From: Gluconobacter roseus NBRC 3990
GTDB lineage: Bacteria; Pseudomonadota; Alphaproteobacteria; Acetobacterales; Acetobacteraceae
Direction of reading: 5' to 3'
Length of the DNA stretch: 64,000 nt
Assembly (NCBI RefSeq): GCF_006538885.1
Contig: NZ_BJLY01000001.1
Span: 844,409 to 908,408, forward strand
The position numbers were made by a program, and so were the translations under genes. The notes under the pieces were generated by a model. The model worked only from the letters and a program-made list of their open reading frames with translations. It was not told the origin of the DNA and did no database searches. Numbering within the stretch: the first letter of the stretch is position 1; each line of letters starts with the position of its first letter. Positions 19,701 to 26,769 of the stretch are shown here, piece after piece.

Positions 19701-20264
19701 GATCGGCGCATCCGAACCGAGTTCGATCCGCGCAATCTTGGCGGCATTCACGGCGGCCTTGATCTGGAGCGTGTCCTGACACGTCTCGATCAGGAACCCG
19801 TCAACGCCGCCATCGATCAGGCCACGGCACTGTTCGACCAGACCGGCTTCCAGATCGTCATAGGCAATATTGCCCAGCGTCGGCAGTTTCGTGCCCGGAC
19901 CAATGGAGCCCATGACATAGCGGTGCCGCCCGTCCGAAAACGTCTCGGCGGCCTCGCGGGCCAGTGTCGCGGCCGTACGATTGATTTCGCGCGTGCGGTC
20001 CTGAAGCCCGAACTCCGCCAGGGTAACGATGGAGCCGCCGAATGTGTTCGTCTCCACCATGTCCGCCCCGGCTTCGAAATAGCCGCGATGGATTTCACGG
20101 ACGAGTTCCGGGCGCGAGAGGTTCAGGATTTCGGTGCAGTTTTCCTGCCCCCAGTAATCGCGCTCGACTTCCAGATCCAGCATCTGCACGCGCGATCCCA
20201 TGCCGCCGTCACACAGCAGGACCTGATCGGCGAGGGCGTCAAGCAGATGGGGACGTGAGGACAT
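16758..20264 (-). CDS. metH: Cobalamin-dependent methionine synthase
   Basis: 1168 aa, full length with all four modules: homocysteine domain 1-330 with the zinc cysteines LNCATG (225) and GGCCGTSTPH (291, 292); methyl-THF domain about 340-620 (INFEDGE, ILGLSNISFGL); cobalamin cap and binding domain about 650-880, with the lower-ligand motif DVHDIGKN at 733-740 (His735); and the AdoMet reactivation domain to the end (HGLSVEMAEAMAEY, RGSRYSFGYPACP). It moves the methyl group of methyl-THF to homocysteine in the cytoplasm. I looked for a cobalamin or SAM riboswitch in 20265-20438 and recognised none. purU follows at 37 bases. Confidence 0.97.
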   Translation of the reverse strand: MSSRPHLLDALADQVLLCDGGMGSRVQMLDLEVERDYWGQENCTEILNLSRPELVREIHRGYFEAGADMVETNTFGGSIVTLAEFGLQDRTREINRTAATLAREAAETFSDGRHRYVMGSIGPGTKLPTLGNIAYDDLEAGLVEQCRGLIDGGVDGFLIETCQDTLQIKAAVNAAKIARIELGSDAPIFVQVTVETTGTLLVGPDIAAAATTVQALDVPSLGLNCATGPQEMGEHVRWLSENWPGFISMQPNAGLPELVDGKTVYPLSPEEMAVWMERFVKEDGLNLIGGCCGTSTPHIQALDGMLRRLGGTKLRPAPVKRSTIWMPSVSSLYTQTPLRQENSYFSIGERCNANGSKKWRELQEANDWDGCVAIGREQAAEGSNALDICTAFVGRDEVREMNEVVTRFTSSVNAPLVIDSTETPVIEAALKLHGGKPIINSINFEDGEQQAHDRMKLARKFGAAMIALTIDEVGMAKEPQDKLRIAERLVDFACNQYGLPQSDLMIDPLTFTIATGVEDDRKLGQWTLEGIKLIRDKFPDIQIILGLSNISFGLNPAARAVLNSVFLDHAVKAGMTGAIVHVSKIRPLHLIAPEEVKVAEDLIFDRRTEDYDPLQKLLELFAGRKAADAVKKRRAETPAERLKDRIVDGDRKGIEQDLEDAMAEMPPLDIINNVLLDGMKVVGELFGSGKMQLPFVLQSAETMKTAVAWLEPHMERVEGQHRGTMVLATVKGDVHDIGKNLVDIILTNNGYQVINLGIKVPLADMIAAVKEHKADALGMSGLLVKSTVIMRENLEEMHRQGFDVPVILGGAALTRNYVEEECARSYGAGEPGRVAYARDAFDGLGLMDKIANKELDSYLGAIQTRRASQASRKTARAPEIAETRGFGVVDREAAKARRERISGSEPVITPPFWGGRVLEATPNAVLPFLNERSLYQFQWGFRKQGRSLDEFMEYAKTELRPVLKRMLALTAEQDIIRPQAIYGYWKAAGDGNDLVLFEEDGKTEAARFTMPRQPKDDGECIADFVRDISDDTRDVVGLQVVTVGQKASDLARVWFEENRYQDYLYLHGLSVEMAEAMAEYTHKRIRAELGFAGEDDRDMEKLLSQSYRGSRYSFGYPACPRLEDQEPILKMLDAERIGVSLSDGYQLHPEQSTSALVMLNPRAKYFTV

Positions 20265-20438
20265 GGGCAGGCTGCTCTGTAGTTAGGATGACTGGGAATG
20301 GATATGGGAGCCGCGATCGGGCTTGCGCCTCTATACACGGTCAGGGACAGGAGGGTGTAGCAAAACGGTTCTGCTCCGGCAAAGAGGCAACACCATAAAA
20401 TGCTGTTCGCTGCGGTCGGTCCTGCTACAGGGAATGGC

Positions 20439-20810
20439 ATGACGTCCTCCCGCAATTCCCTGATACCCCTGACCGTTCTGTCTGACCAGGCGCTCTGGCC
20501 GGAAGAACGCAGACGTCAGGCCCTGCTGATCGGTGTTCCGGACCCTGAAGGAGGGTGGGGAGATGTGGCGGATATTCCGGCCCCGTCGCCCTTCATGAAC
20601 CGTCATGCGGCGGGCTGCCTGTGCTGCACACGAGATCCCGTGGCCATGGTGCTTGCAGAGGTTTTTCAGGATCGCGTCCTGGGAAAGCGTCCGCTTTTCA
20701 GGGAAGTGGCGGTATCCGTCGCATCGAAAGACCGCGTGGCAGTCCGGCAACAGCTTGAAAATGATGTGCTGGTCCGTGCCCGCTACAGACTTGTGCCTGA
20801 AGGCGTATAA
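20439..20810 (+). CDS. Small CobW-like CxCC protein (hypothetical)
   Basis: 123 aa cytoplasmic protein divergent from metH. The clearest feature is AAGCLCCTRDPVAMVLAEVF: the GCLCCTRD core (Cys60, Cys62, Cys63) closely matches the metal-binding [11 protein letters not shown] of the CobW/G3E GTPase at 47900-49102. The tail VRQQLENDVLVRARYRL faintly recalls the segment that follows the CxCC in CobW proteins. There is no Walker A, NKxD or other GTPase motif, so it cannot act as a GTPase alone. The frame opens further up at 20400; the ATG at 20439 has GGAATGGC before it. A metal-binding role is inference; the family is otherwise unknown to me. Confidence 0.6.
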   Translation: MTSSRNSLIPLTVLSDQALWPEERRRQALLIGVPDPEGGWGDVADIPAPSPFMNRHAAGCLCCTRDPVAMVLAEVFQDRVLGKRPLFREVAVSVASKDRVAVRQQLENDVLVRARYRLVPEGV

Positions 20811-20880
20811 TCCTTCGTTGCTGGAAGGGTTTTGCAGTTCGGGTCTATGCTCCTGCGGGACTTCGGGATAACTGGACGGC

Positions 20881-21510
20881 ATGACGACAGACGCAGAACA
20901 GGACGGGCCGCTCCGGCAACGCAAGAAGGACCGCACCCATGCCGCGCTGGTGCGTGAGGCCATGCGTCTGTTCTCGACATATGGATATGAGGAAACATCC
21001 GTCGACGAGATCGCCGAGGCTGCGCAGATTTCACGCCGGACACTGTTCCGCTATTTTCCGGGCAAGGCGGACATCATTCTCGCCTGGACCGGCGGGGTCA
21101 CCACGATCCTGACCGATGCCATTCGGGCCGTACCGCTGGATGTTCCGTTGCAGGATGCCGTTCTGGCCGGGCTGCTACCGGTCGTGGCCTGCTATTCTTC
21201 CGACCGGATGGACGCCTATGCGGTTGTCAGGCTTGTGGAGCAGACGCCCGCGCTGCGCGACATGGCGTTGCGTCGCTATTCCGAATGGGAGGAGACGCTG
21301 GCCTCCCTCCTGATCGCCCGGCTGCCCGCAACCGAAATGCCGTCTCTCGTGGCTCGTCTGCTGGCCCGGACGGCGATTGCGACGTTCCGGACCGCGCTGG
21401 ACGAATGGATGAAGACAGAGGGGAAATCCGATCTGGAAGTCATCCTGCGCCGGACGTTCACGCTCCAGCCCCTGCTATGGCAGGACGACTTCCCCCTAAG
21501 TTCAGGCTAG
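20881..21510 (+). CDS. TetR-family transcriptional regulator
   Basis: 209 aa. The N-terminal TetR helix-turn-helix spans about residues 15-65: RTHAALVREAMRLFSTYGYEETSVDEIAEAAQISRRTLFRYFPGKADI. The C-terminal helical ligand domain has no recognisable signature beyond RTFTLQPLLW, of the kind found in the MftR/AcrR group. It ends 19 bases before the convergent siderophore receptor gene; its target is not obvious from position. Confidence 0.88.
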   Translation: MTTDAEQDGPLRQRKKDRTHAALVREAMRLFSTYGYEETSVDEIAEAAQISRRTLFRYFPGKADIILAWTGGVTTILTDAIRAVPLDVPLQDAVLAGLLPVVACYSSDRMDAYAVVRLVEQTPALRDMALRRYSEWEETLASLLIARLPATEMPSLVARLLARTAIATFRTALDEWMKTEGKSDLEVILRRTFTLQPLLWQDDFPLSSG

Positions 21511-21529
21511 AAGTTCGGGCTGGACCTCC

Positions 21530-23737
21530 TCAGAGGTCCAGTTCGATGCTGAAGTGATAGGTGCGCGGCAGACCGGCAACGGCCGAGTTCGTAGCTGAAC
21601 TGACGCCGTTGATGCTCGACGGATAGACGGACGCCCAGTAGCTCTGGTTCGTCACGTTGTTCACCCCGAAACGGAACACCAGCGGCTGTCCGTAAGCATG
21701 GGTCGCGTAACGCGCGCCCAGATCCAGCGTGACATAGGACGGCGCGAAGGTCGTGTTGTACACGTTGGCGGCGCGACGGCCCATGTAATGGACATTCGCA
21801 TTGACGGCAGCGCCCTTGAGGAACGGCAGGCGGTAATCCAGCAGCGCGTTCGCCATCAGCGGCGGCACGCCCACGACCTGTTTGTTGGCCGTCAGTGACG
21901 ATCCCGTACCCAGCATCTGCGCATCCAGCCAAGTCATGCCGCCGAGGAAGGTCAGGTCGTCAGTGATGTTGCCGGAAGCCTGGAACTCGACACCGTAGTT
22001 CCGCTGCAGGCCGTAATTGGCGTAGACATTGGTGACGGGGTCCGTGAAGCCGTAGGGACGCGCCATGCGGAAGCCGGCGATGTTCACCTGCATCCGCTTG
22101 GCGATCAGGATCTTGTAGCCAACCTCGTATTCTTCCGAACGCAGCGGCGCCGTGACTTCGTTCATATTAACCGCCCCGGCAGGTGCGATGGTACCGGCCT
22201 GCAGCGACTTGCCCCAGGTGAAATAGATGGTCTGGTTGTCGGTCGGCTTGTACAGCAGGCTCGTCATCGGGCTGAACGCGGCCGAACGGCTGTAGCTCGA
22301 GGTCTTGGTGCCCGTCTTGGCATAGTTGTTCGTGCTCAGCCAGCTCCAGGCGAGGGAGCCCATGATCGACCAGTGTTTTCCAAGCGAAATGGTATCGCCG
22401 GCAAGAAGCGACTGGTTCATCGTATCGGCGGATTTGTAGCGGCCGGAATAATAGGGCTGCACGCTTGAGAAGCTCTTGGGATGGCCGATCGTGGCCTCAC
22501 CCAGCGTCAGGGTGCCGGTGGAGGAGGTGGGGTTGTAGTTCCCCATCACGTAGCCGTTCGTGCCGAGCTCGATCTGGTGGCGCAGGGGACCAGTGCGGAA
22601 TTTGCCGTTCAGGTAGGCCATATTGCTGCCGGCCACGAAGTCATTGGCCGTGAGGGCCGCGGAGATCGTCTGCTTATAGAGGCCGGCGGAATTGAGAAGC
22701 TGGTTGGACGTGCTGAAGACGTTACGGGCCGCGTTCTGCCACAGACCACCGAGCTTGAGGCTCCAGTTGTCGTTGAAGTTATGGATGATCTTGGCCATGG
22801 CCGTATCGGTTTCCATGTTATAGCCCGCCTGTGGCTGGCCATAACCCTTCTGGCTGAGATCCGGCGCTTGGGGCAGCTGGATCGCGGTGCTGTAAGCGAA
22901 GCCGCCCGGAAATCCACGCTCGGCATAGGTGTACTGGCTGGCATCAAGCTGGATGACGGTTTTGGGCGAAAGGTGGATGTCGAAATCGCCGCTGACGAGA
23001 TCACGCCGCAGATGCGAGCCCTCGACATAGCCTTCGCCATTCTGGTTCAGCAGGTTCAGGCGATACCCGAACCAGCCGTTCCGGCCCACGCGGCCGGAGA
23101 CATCCGCACTTTCCAGCGGTGAGCCGATGGAGTCTGTCCCGACGACCAGCCGCTCGGTCATGCGGTCCGTCGGGCGCTTGAGCGTGAAATCGAACGTACC
23201 GGCCGGGTTTTGCGGCCCGTAAAGCGCGCCTGCCAGACCGTTCAGGACTTGCATGCTGTCGAACTGCTCGGCTGCATACGGCGTGGTGATGACCATGTTC
23301 AACCCGTCCATACGGGTGTTGGAAATCACATCGCCTTCAAAGCCGCGGGACTGCGGACGGCTGGTATTCGGATCACCGCGCATTTCGAGCTGTGCGGAGG
23401 GCACATAGGCCACGAGATCGTTGATGTTACGCGCCTGCTGGTTCACCAGAACATCATGCGGCACGACCATGATCGACATGGGCGTATCGAGGACGGAGCG
23501 TGTCCCGAGTGGGCCAAGGGCCACGTCCTTGGTCCGGTAATCCGCAGCCGTGCCGGAGCCGTTGCGGCTGTGAACCGTGATGGTCTCGGCTTTTGGCGCT
23601 GCCGGTTTTGCCTTCGTGGCGGCCTTGCTGGCCGCAGCTTTCGTATCGGAAACGGGTTGTGTTTCTGCCGCAAACGCTGGCATACTGCTGAGAACAGATC
23701 CGGAGAGAAGACAAAGCAGCAGGCGTGCGGATTTCAT
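21530..23737 (-). CDS. TonB-dependent siderophore receptor
   Basis: 735 aa outer-membrane receptor. Signal peptide MKSARLLLCLLSGSVLSSMPAFAAE; Ala/Lys-rich linker; plug domain with LDTPMSIMVVPHDVLVNQQARNINDLV, SRPQSRGFEGDVISNTRMDG (the RGF siderophore-receptor motif) and EQFDSMQVLNGLAGALYGPQNPAGTFDFTLKRP; then a 22-strand-type barrel ending in TYHFSIELDL. It should bind a ferric siderophore and import it with TonB/ExbBD energy. No siderophore synthesis or ABC importer genes are adjacent, so it is likely for a foreign siderophore. An inverted repeat lies about 53 bases upstream. Confidence 0.92.
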   Translation of the reverse strand: MKSARLLLCLLSGSVLSSMPAFAAETQPVSDTKAAASKAATKAKPAAPKAETITVHSRNGSGTAADYRTKDVALGPLGTRSVLDTPMSIMVVPHDVLVNQQARNINDLVAYVPSAQLEMRGDPNTSRPQSRGFEGDVISNTRMDGLNMVITTPYAAEQFDSMQVLNGLAGALYGPQNPAGTFDFTLKRPTDRMTERLVVGTDSIGSPLESADVSGRVGRNGWFGYRLNLLNQNGEGYVEGSHLRRDLVSGDFDIHLSPKTVIQLDASQYTYAERGFPGGFAYSTAIQLPQAPDLSQKGYGQPQAGYNMETDTAMAKIIHNFNDNWSLKLGGLWQNAARNVFSTSNQLLNSAGLYKQTISAALTANDFVAGSNMAYLNGKFRTGPLRHQIELGTNGYVMGNYNPTSSTGTLTLGEATIGHPKSFSSVQPYYSGRYKSADTMNQSLLAGDTISLGKHWSIMGSLAWSWLSTNNYAKTGTKTSSYSRSAAFSPMTSLLYKPTDNQTIYFTWGKSLQAGTIAPAGAVNMNEVTAPLRSEEYEVGYKILIAKRMQVNIAGFRMARPYGFTDPVTNVYANYGLQRNYGVEFQASGNITDDLTFLGGMTWLDAQMLGTGSSLTANKQVVGVPPLMANALLDYRLPFLKGAAVNANVHYMGRRAANVYNTTFAPSYVTLDLGARYATHAYGQPLVFRFGVNNVTNQSYWASVYPSSINGVSSATNSAVAGLPRTYHFSIELDL

Positions 23738-23789
23738 AGGTGATCCTGATCGGTACGTGTCGTGAAGCTGGTCTCTCCTCTCTACATTA

Positions 23790-23804
23790 TGACACCCAGT
23801 GTCA
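23790..23804. promoter_or_regulatory. Inverted repeat upstream of siderophore receptor
   Basis: TGACAC-CCA-GTGTCA: perfect 6-base arms with a 3-base centre, 53 bases upstream of the receptor start. It does not resemble a classical Fur box, so a dedicated repressor is as likely as Fur. Operator function is inferred from symmetry and position only. Confidence 0.4.
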
Positions 23805-23892
23805 AAATGATTCGTCCGCTTCAGTGCTGCTTACGCTGTGATTGAGCCATGGCTGTTTCCTGAAAGACACAGCTGTGCCCATCAGGCCCAGA

Positions 23893-24447
23893 TCAGCGAC
23901 TGGTGTCGATCTGGTCGACGATCGTCAGCACGTCCTGCCAGTTATTGGTGCGCGGGGTCCAGGTTTCCGACATGTTGTGCGGGGCGGTAAATAACACGCC
24001 CTGACCCCGAAAACGCCTGAAATGCCGCAGATTGTCGTCGATCATCACATCGGCGGCCAGAATGCTCTTGTCGCCGCAGAAAACGATGTCCAAGGGCGAA
24101 ATGCAGGGGAAATGCTCCCGCAGCCAGGCAAACTTCGGGGCACAGGAAGCCGGATATTCCATGGCTGCTGTCGTGATGAAGACCTCACAGGTCTCGCACA
24201 GGGCGGAAATCGCTTCCTGCGCGCCGGGCATGACATCAAGGTTCGCAAAGAAGTCCCCCTGATGCAGCATGGCTTCCATGGCGGCATAATCTTCGGGCGA
24301 GACGAGATCCCGGAAACGCTGCCCCTGCAGTTCAGCATCCGTCCATTCATAGCCGTAGGTTTTACGAAACCAGACACGCTGGGCGGAGAATGCATCCGCA
24401 AGGACTTCATCCATATCGACAGCAAGGCGCAGGCGGGACGGGGGCAT
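23893..24447 (-). CDS. 5'(3')-deoxyribonucleotidase-like HAD phosphatase (NT5C family)
   Basis: 184 aa. HAD nucleophile motif at the N-terminus, LAVDMDEVLADAF (DxDxV), cap helix WFRKTYGYEWTDAEL, then VFITTAAMEYP (motif II Thr) and the late acidic motif DIVFCGDKSILAADVMIDDN. This layout matches the NT5C/YqfW group of 5'-nucleotidases, which remove phosphate from (deoxy)nucleoside monophosphates in the cytoplasm. The Met at 24447 (MPPSRLRLAVDMDE) puts the motif at the usual position; the frame is open 26 codons further. True substrate unknown. Confidence 0.85.
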   Translation of the reverse strand: MPPSRLRLAVDMDEVLADAFSAQRVWFRKTYGYEWTDAELQGQRFRDLVSPEDYAAMEAMLHQGDFFANLDVMPGAQEAISALCETCEVFITTAAMEYPASCAPKFAWLREHFPCISPLDIVFCGDKSILAADVMIDDNLRHFRRFRGQGVLFTAPHNMSETWTPRTNNWQDVLTIVDQIDTSR

Positions 24448-24543
24448 GGGTGGCTCCGGCAACTGGGACAGGACCAGAACTCTTGTCCCGATGTTCCTGC
24501 AGGGCAAGCGAAAAGATGTCTGCAAGATTGAGGGAAGAATAGT

Positions 24544-24557
24544 TCTTTCATGAAAGA
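24544..24557. promoter_or_regulatory. Perfect palindrome TCTTTCATGAAAGA
   Basis: 14-base perfect palindrome in the AT-rich spacer between the nucleotidase start (24447) and the KGG protein start (24745). It may be an operator for either divergent gene. No regulator can be named. Confidence 0.35.
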
Positions 24558-24612
24558 TTTATTGTTCCGATTATTCAAGTATTTCAAATATGTCATTCCA
24601 TAAATAAAACAC

Positions 24613-24627
24613 TTTACTTAAAGTAAA
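24613..24627. promoter_or_regulatory. Inverted repeat TTTACTT-A-AAGTAAA
   Basis: Perfect 7-base arms around one base, followed by an AT-rich stretch (AATATTC) about 118 bases before the KGG-protein start. It is a likely operator or promoter element; the regulator is unknown. Confidence 0.38.
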
Positions 24628-24744
24628 ATATTCTTGTTCTGTATTTCAGCAACTGTAAGCATTGGGTTCTGTTTTCCGCTCGTCCGGTTCAGAGCTTCTT
24701 TCCCGCGAAGAGGACGCGCCGGCACCTGTAGAAGGAAAACCATC

Positions 24745-25014
24745 ATGTTTCTTAAATATGAAGAGAATTTCCGTACTGTTTTCGCCGCCAACGGCTCCGG
24801 CAGTGGCAACTCTGGCAACTTTTCGCAGGATCGCGAAAGGGCCTCGGAAGCTGGTCGCAAGGGCGGCGAGCACAGTCATGGCGGTCACTCCACCAAGGAG
24901 ACCTCCAAGTCGTCCTCTTCAGGGGGAGAGCACTCTACCCGTGGCTTTGCCAAGGACCCGCAGAAAGCGTCCGAAGCTGGCCGCAAAGGTGGACAGGCTT
25001 CCCACAAGTCCTGA
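24745..25014 (+). CDS. KGG-repeat stress-induced protein (con-10 type)
   Basis: 89 aa, highly hydrophilic and probably unstructured. Two near-identical repeats carry the KGG signature: FSQDRERASEAGRKGG (about 26-41) and FAKDPQKASEAGRKGG (about 68-83), separated by a Ser/His/Gly-rich linker with GEHSHGGHST and GEHSTRG. This is the stress-induced acidophilic repeat family found in general stress proteins such as E. coli YciG and fungal con-10. The ATG at 24745 follows GAAGGAAAAC; upstream in-frame codons lack family features. A strong terminator follows. A desiccation or acid-stress role is family-based inference. Confidence 0.85.
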   Translation: MFLKYEENFRTVFAANGSGSGNSGNFSQDRERASEAGRKGGEHSHGGHSTKETSKSSSSGGEHSTRGFAKDPQKASEAGRKGGQASHKS

Positions 25015-25065
25015 ACCGGCCTGCGCGCAGGCAGGAGACAATCCTTTCTGCGCGACTGCTGTTGC

Positions 25066-25098
25066 AAAACCTGCCGAGGGCTATCCCCGGCAGGTTTT
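25066..25098 (+). terminator. Rho-independent terminator after KGG gene
   Basis: Hairpin AAAACCTGCCGAGGG / CCCCGGCAGGTTTT with a CTAT loop and one bulged A, ending in a T-run. The symmetric A and T runs mean it can also serve the convergent mdtP-like gene. Confidence 0.75.
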
Positions 25099-25116
25099 GT
25101 GCGTTGGAGCAGAGCG

Positions 25117-26769
25117 TTAATCCCGACTAATCGAGCCCGTCCCGAAGGCCAGCCCTGCCGCCGCGATCATTGCGGCGTAATAGGCATCCGAATGACTGAG
25201 CGTCGCATCCAGATAACCGTTCTGGGCAATGCTGGTCTGGGTCAGGGAGCCTACGCCGCTGCGATAGGCGGCCGAGGAAGCCTCGAAACTCGTGCGGGCG
25301 GCGGTTTCCAGTTTTCCTGACGCGGCATAGGCACTCAGGCTTGTTCGCAATGCGTTTTCCGCAGCTACGATCTGTTTGACCGAACTGTCCACGGTTTGCT
25401 GCAGGGTTGCGTCCGCGCTGTCTGACTGGTCCTGCGCCTGTTTCAGAAGGGCCGCACGGGTTCCGCCATCAAAGATCGGCACCGTGATACCACCGAGGAT
25501 CAGGCTGCTGAAAGCATTGCTGGACAGGTTAAGCGTTGGGGGCGCTTCGCTTCCTACGCCCGGCACGGAGGACAGCGCCAGACGTCCGGTCGTGTAGGCA
25601 ACATTGCCCGTCATGAAGATCTTGGGCAGGAACTCGCTTCTGGCCGCCTGAACCCTGCTCCTTGCTGCCTTGGCACTCGCATAGGCAGCCAGAACATCTG
25701 GCCTGCGCGAGACAGCCTGCTGAACGAAGGCATCCGTCAGGCGCATGTCATCCAGAGCGAGCGGGCGGCCGGAAATATCCAGCGTTTCCAGCTTCGTGGA
25801 AGGAGAAATCCCGATGGCATTCAGAAGTTCCAGCCGGGTGTTCTCTTCATCGCCCTCGGTCTGCACAAGGCGCAGTTCCGTCTGGGCCGTTGCCTGCCGC
25901 GCCTGCGTGACATCGACAATCGTGCCCTGACCCTGATGCAGCCGCGCTTCGGCTGCTGCTTGCACAAATCGGGCATTATCCCGTGCCTGTCGCAACAGTT
26001 GCACCCGGCTGGCTGCGGCGGCATGAGTGTAATAGGCCGTGGTGACGCCGTAGATGATTTTCTGATGGGCCGCGGTGAACAGCACATTGGTTGCAATCTG
26101 GGCCTGTTTTGTGGCCTCGATTACGGCTTCACGCTTGCCGAAATCGAACAGCAGCCATTCCATGCCAAGCGTCTGGACTTCGCCAGCGCCCGAATTGTTG
26201 TTGCGCACACCACCCAGCGCATTTTCCAGCCCACTCAGGCCCGAATTGACGATGCCTTCTGCAGCCCCCGCATTGCTGATCGTAGGGTTGGCACCGTCAT
26301 TGCGGCTGTGATTGTAGCCTCCGACCACGGTTGCCGTCAGGCGCGGCAGGTAGGTACTGCGGGCTATGCCAACCGCCAGAGCCGCATCCCGCGCCATGTT
26401 CCAGGCCCGGCGTGTTTCGGGATTGGCGGATTGTGCGATGTCGATCAGTTCTGCCAGCGAATAGGCATGGCCGCCCTGCACTGACAGTTCCGGGGCAGGG
26501 GGCCGCACGCGGATCTGTGTATTGGATGGCAGCGTGTAGCCTGCCGGCAGATTGAGCGCATGCGGGTTATGCTTTCCGGGCAGGATCTCGCCATTCGCAG
26601 CAATATTGGGCTGCCAGGGCCGGTCCGGGGCCGTCGGTGCGCTATCGAGAGCCTGCGTGGCACAGGCGGAAAGCAGCATTGGCACTGAATACAGTGCACT
26701 CTTTGTCAGAATGCGCGCAGCCCTGCGGTGTGAGACAAAGCGTAAATGGGACGGTGCAGGACAGGTCAT
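25117..26769 (-). CDS. mdtP: Outer-membrane efflux lipoprotein (MdtP/NodT, TolC superfamily)
   Basis: 550 aa outer-membrane channel of a tripartite exporter. The signal peptide ends in lipobox LLSAC (Cys36). Two OEP repeats follow with long alpha-helical stretches: YSLAELIDIAQSANPETRRAWNMARDAAL and DAFVQQAVSRRPDVLAAYASAKAARSRVQAARSEFLPKIFMTG, with the usual GGTRAALLKQAQDQSD after the second hairpin. Its ATG overlaps the stop of the FUSC gene (ATGA, 26766-26769), showing translational coupling. The symbol is by analogy to E. coli mdtNOP, based on operon order. Confidence 0.85.
   Translation of the reverse strand: MTCPAPSHLRFVSHRRAARILTKSALYSVPMLLSACATQALDSAPTAPDRPWQPNIAANGEILPGKHNPHALNLPAGYTLPSNTQIRVRPPAPELSVQGGHAYSLAELIDIAQSANPETRRAWNMARDAALAVGIARSTYLPRLTATVVGGYNHSRNDGANPTISNAGAAEGIVNSGLSGLENALGGVRNNNSGAGEVQTLGMEWLLFDFGKREAVIEATKQAQIATNVLFTAAHQKIIYGVTTAYYTHAAAASRVQLLRQARDNARFVQAAAEARLHQGQGTIVDVTQARQATAQTELRLVQTEGDEENTRLELLNAIGISPSTKLETLDISGRPLALDDMRLTDAFVQQAVSRRPDVLAAYASAKAARSRVQAARSEFLPKIFMTGNVAYTTGRLALSSVPGVGSEAPPTLNLSSNAFSSLILGGITVPIFDGGTRAALLKQAQDQSDSADATLQQTVDSSVKQIVAAENALRTSLSAYAASGKLETAARTSFEASSAAYRSGVGSLTQTSIAQNGYLDATLSHSDAYYAAMIAAAGLAFGTGSISRD

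Noticed and set aside
20265..20438. Possible cobalamin or SAM riboswitch upstream of metH
   Set aside because: No B12-box or SAM-aptamer core could be recognised on the minus strand; the spacer is short and shared with a divergent gene.
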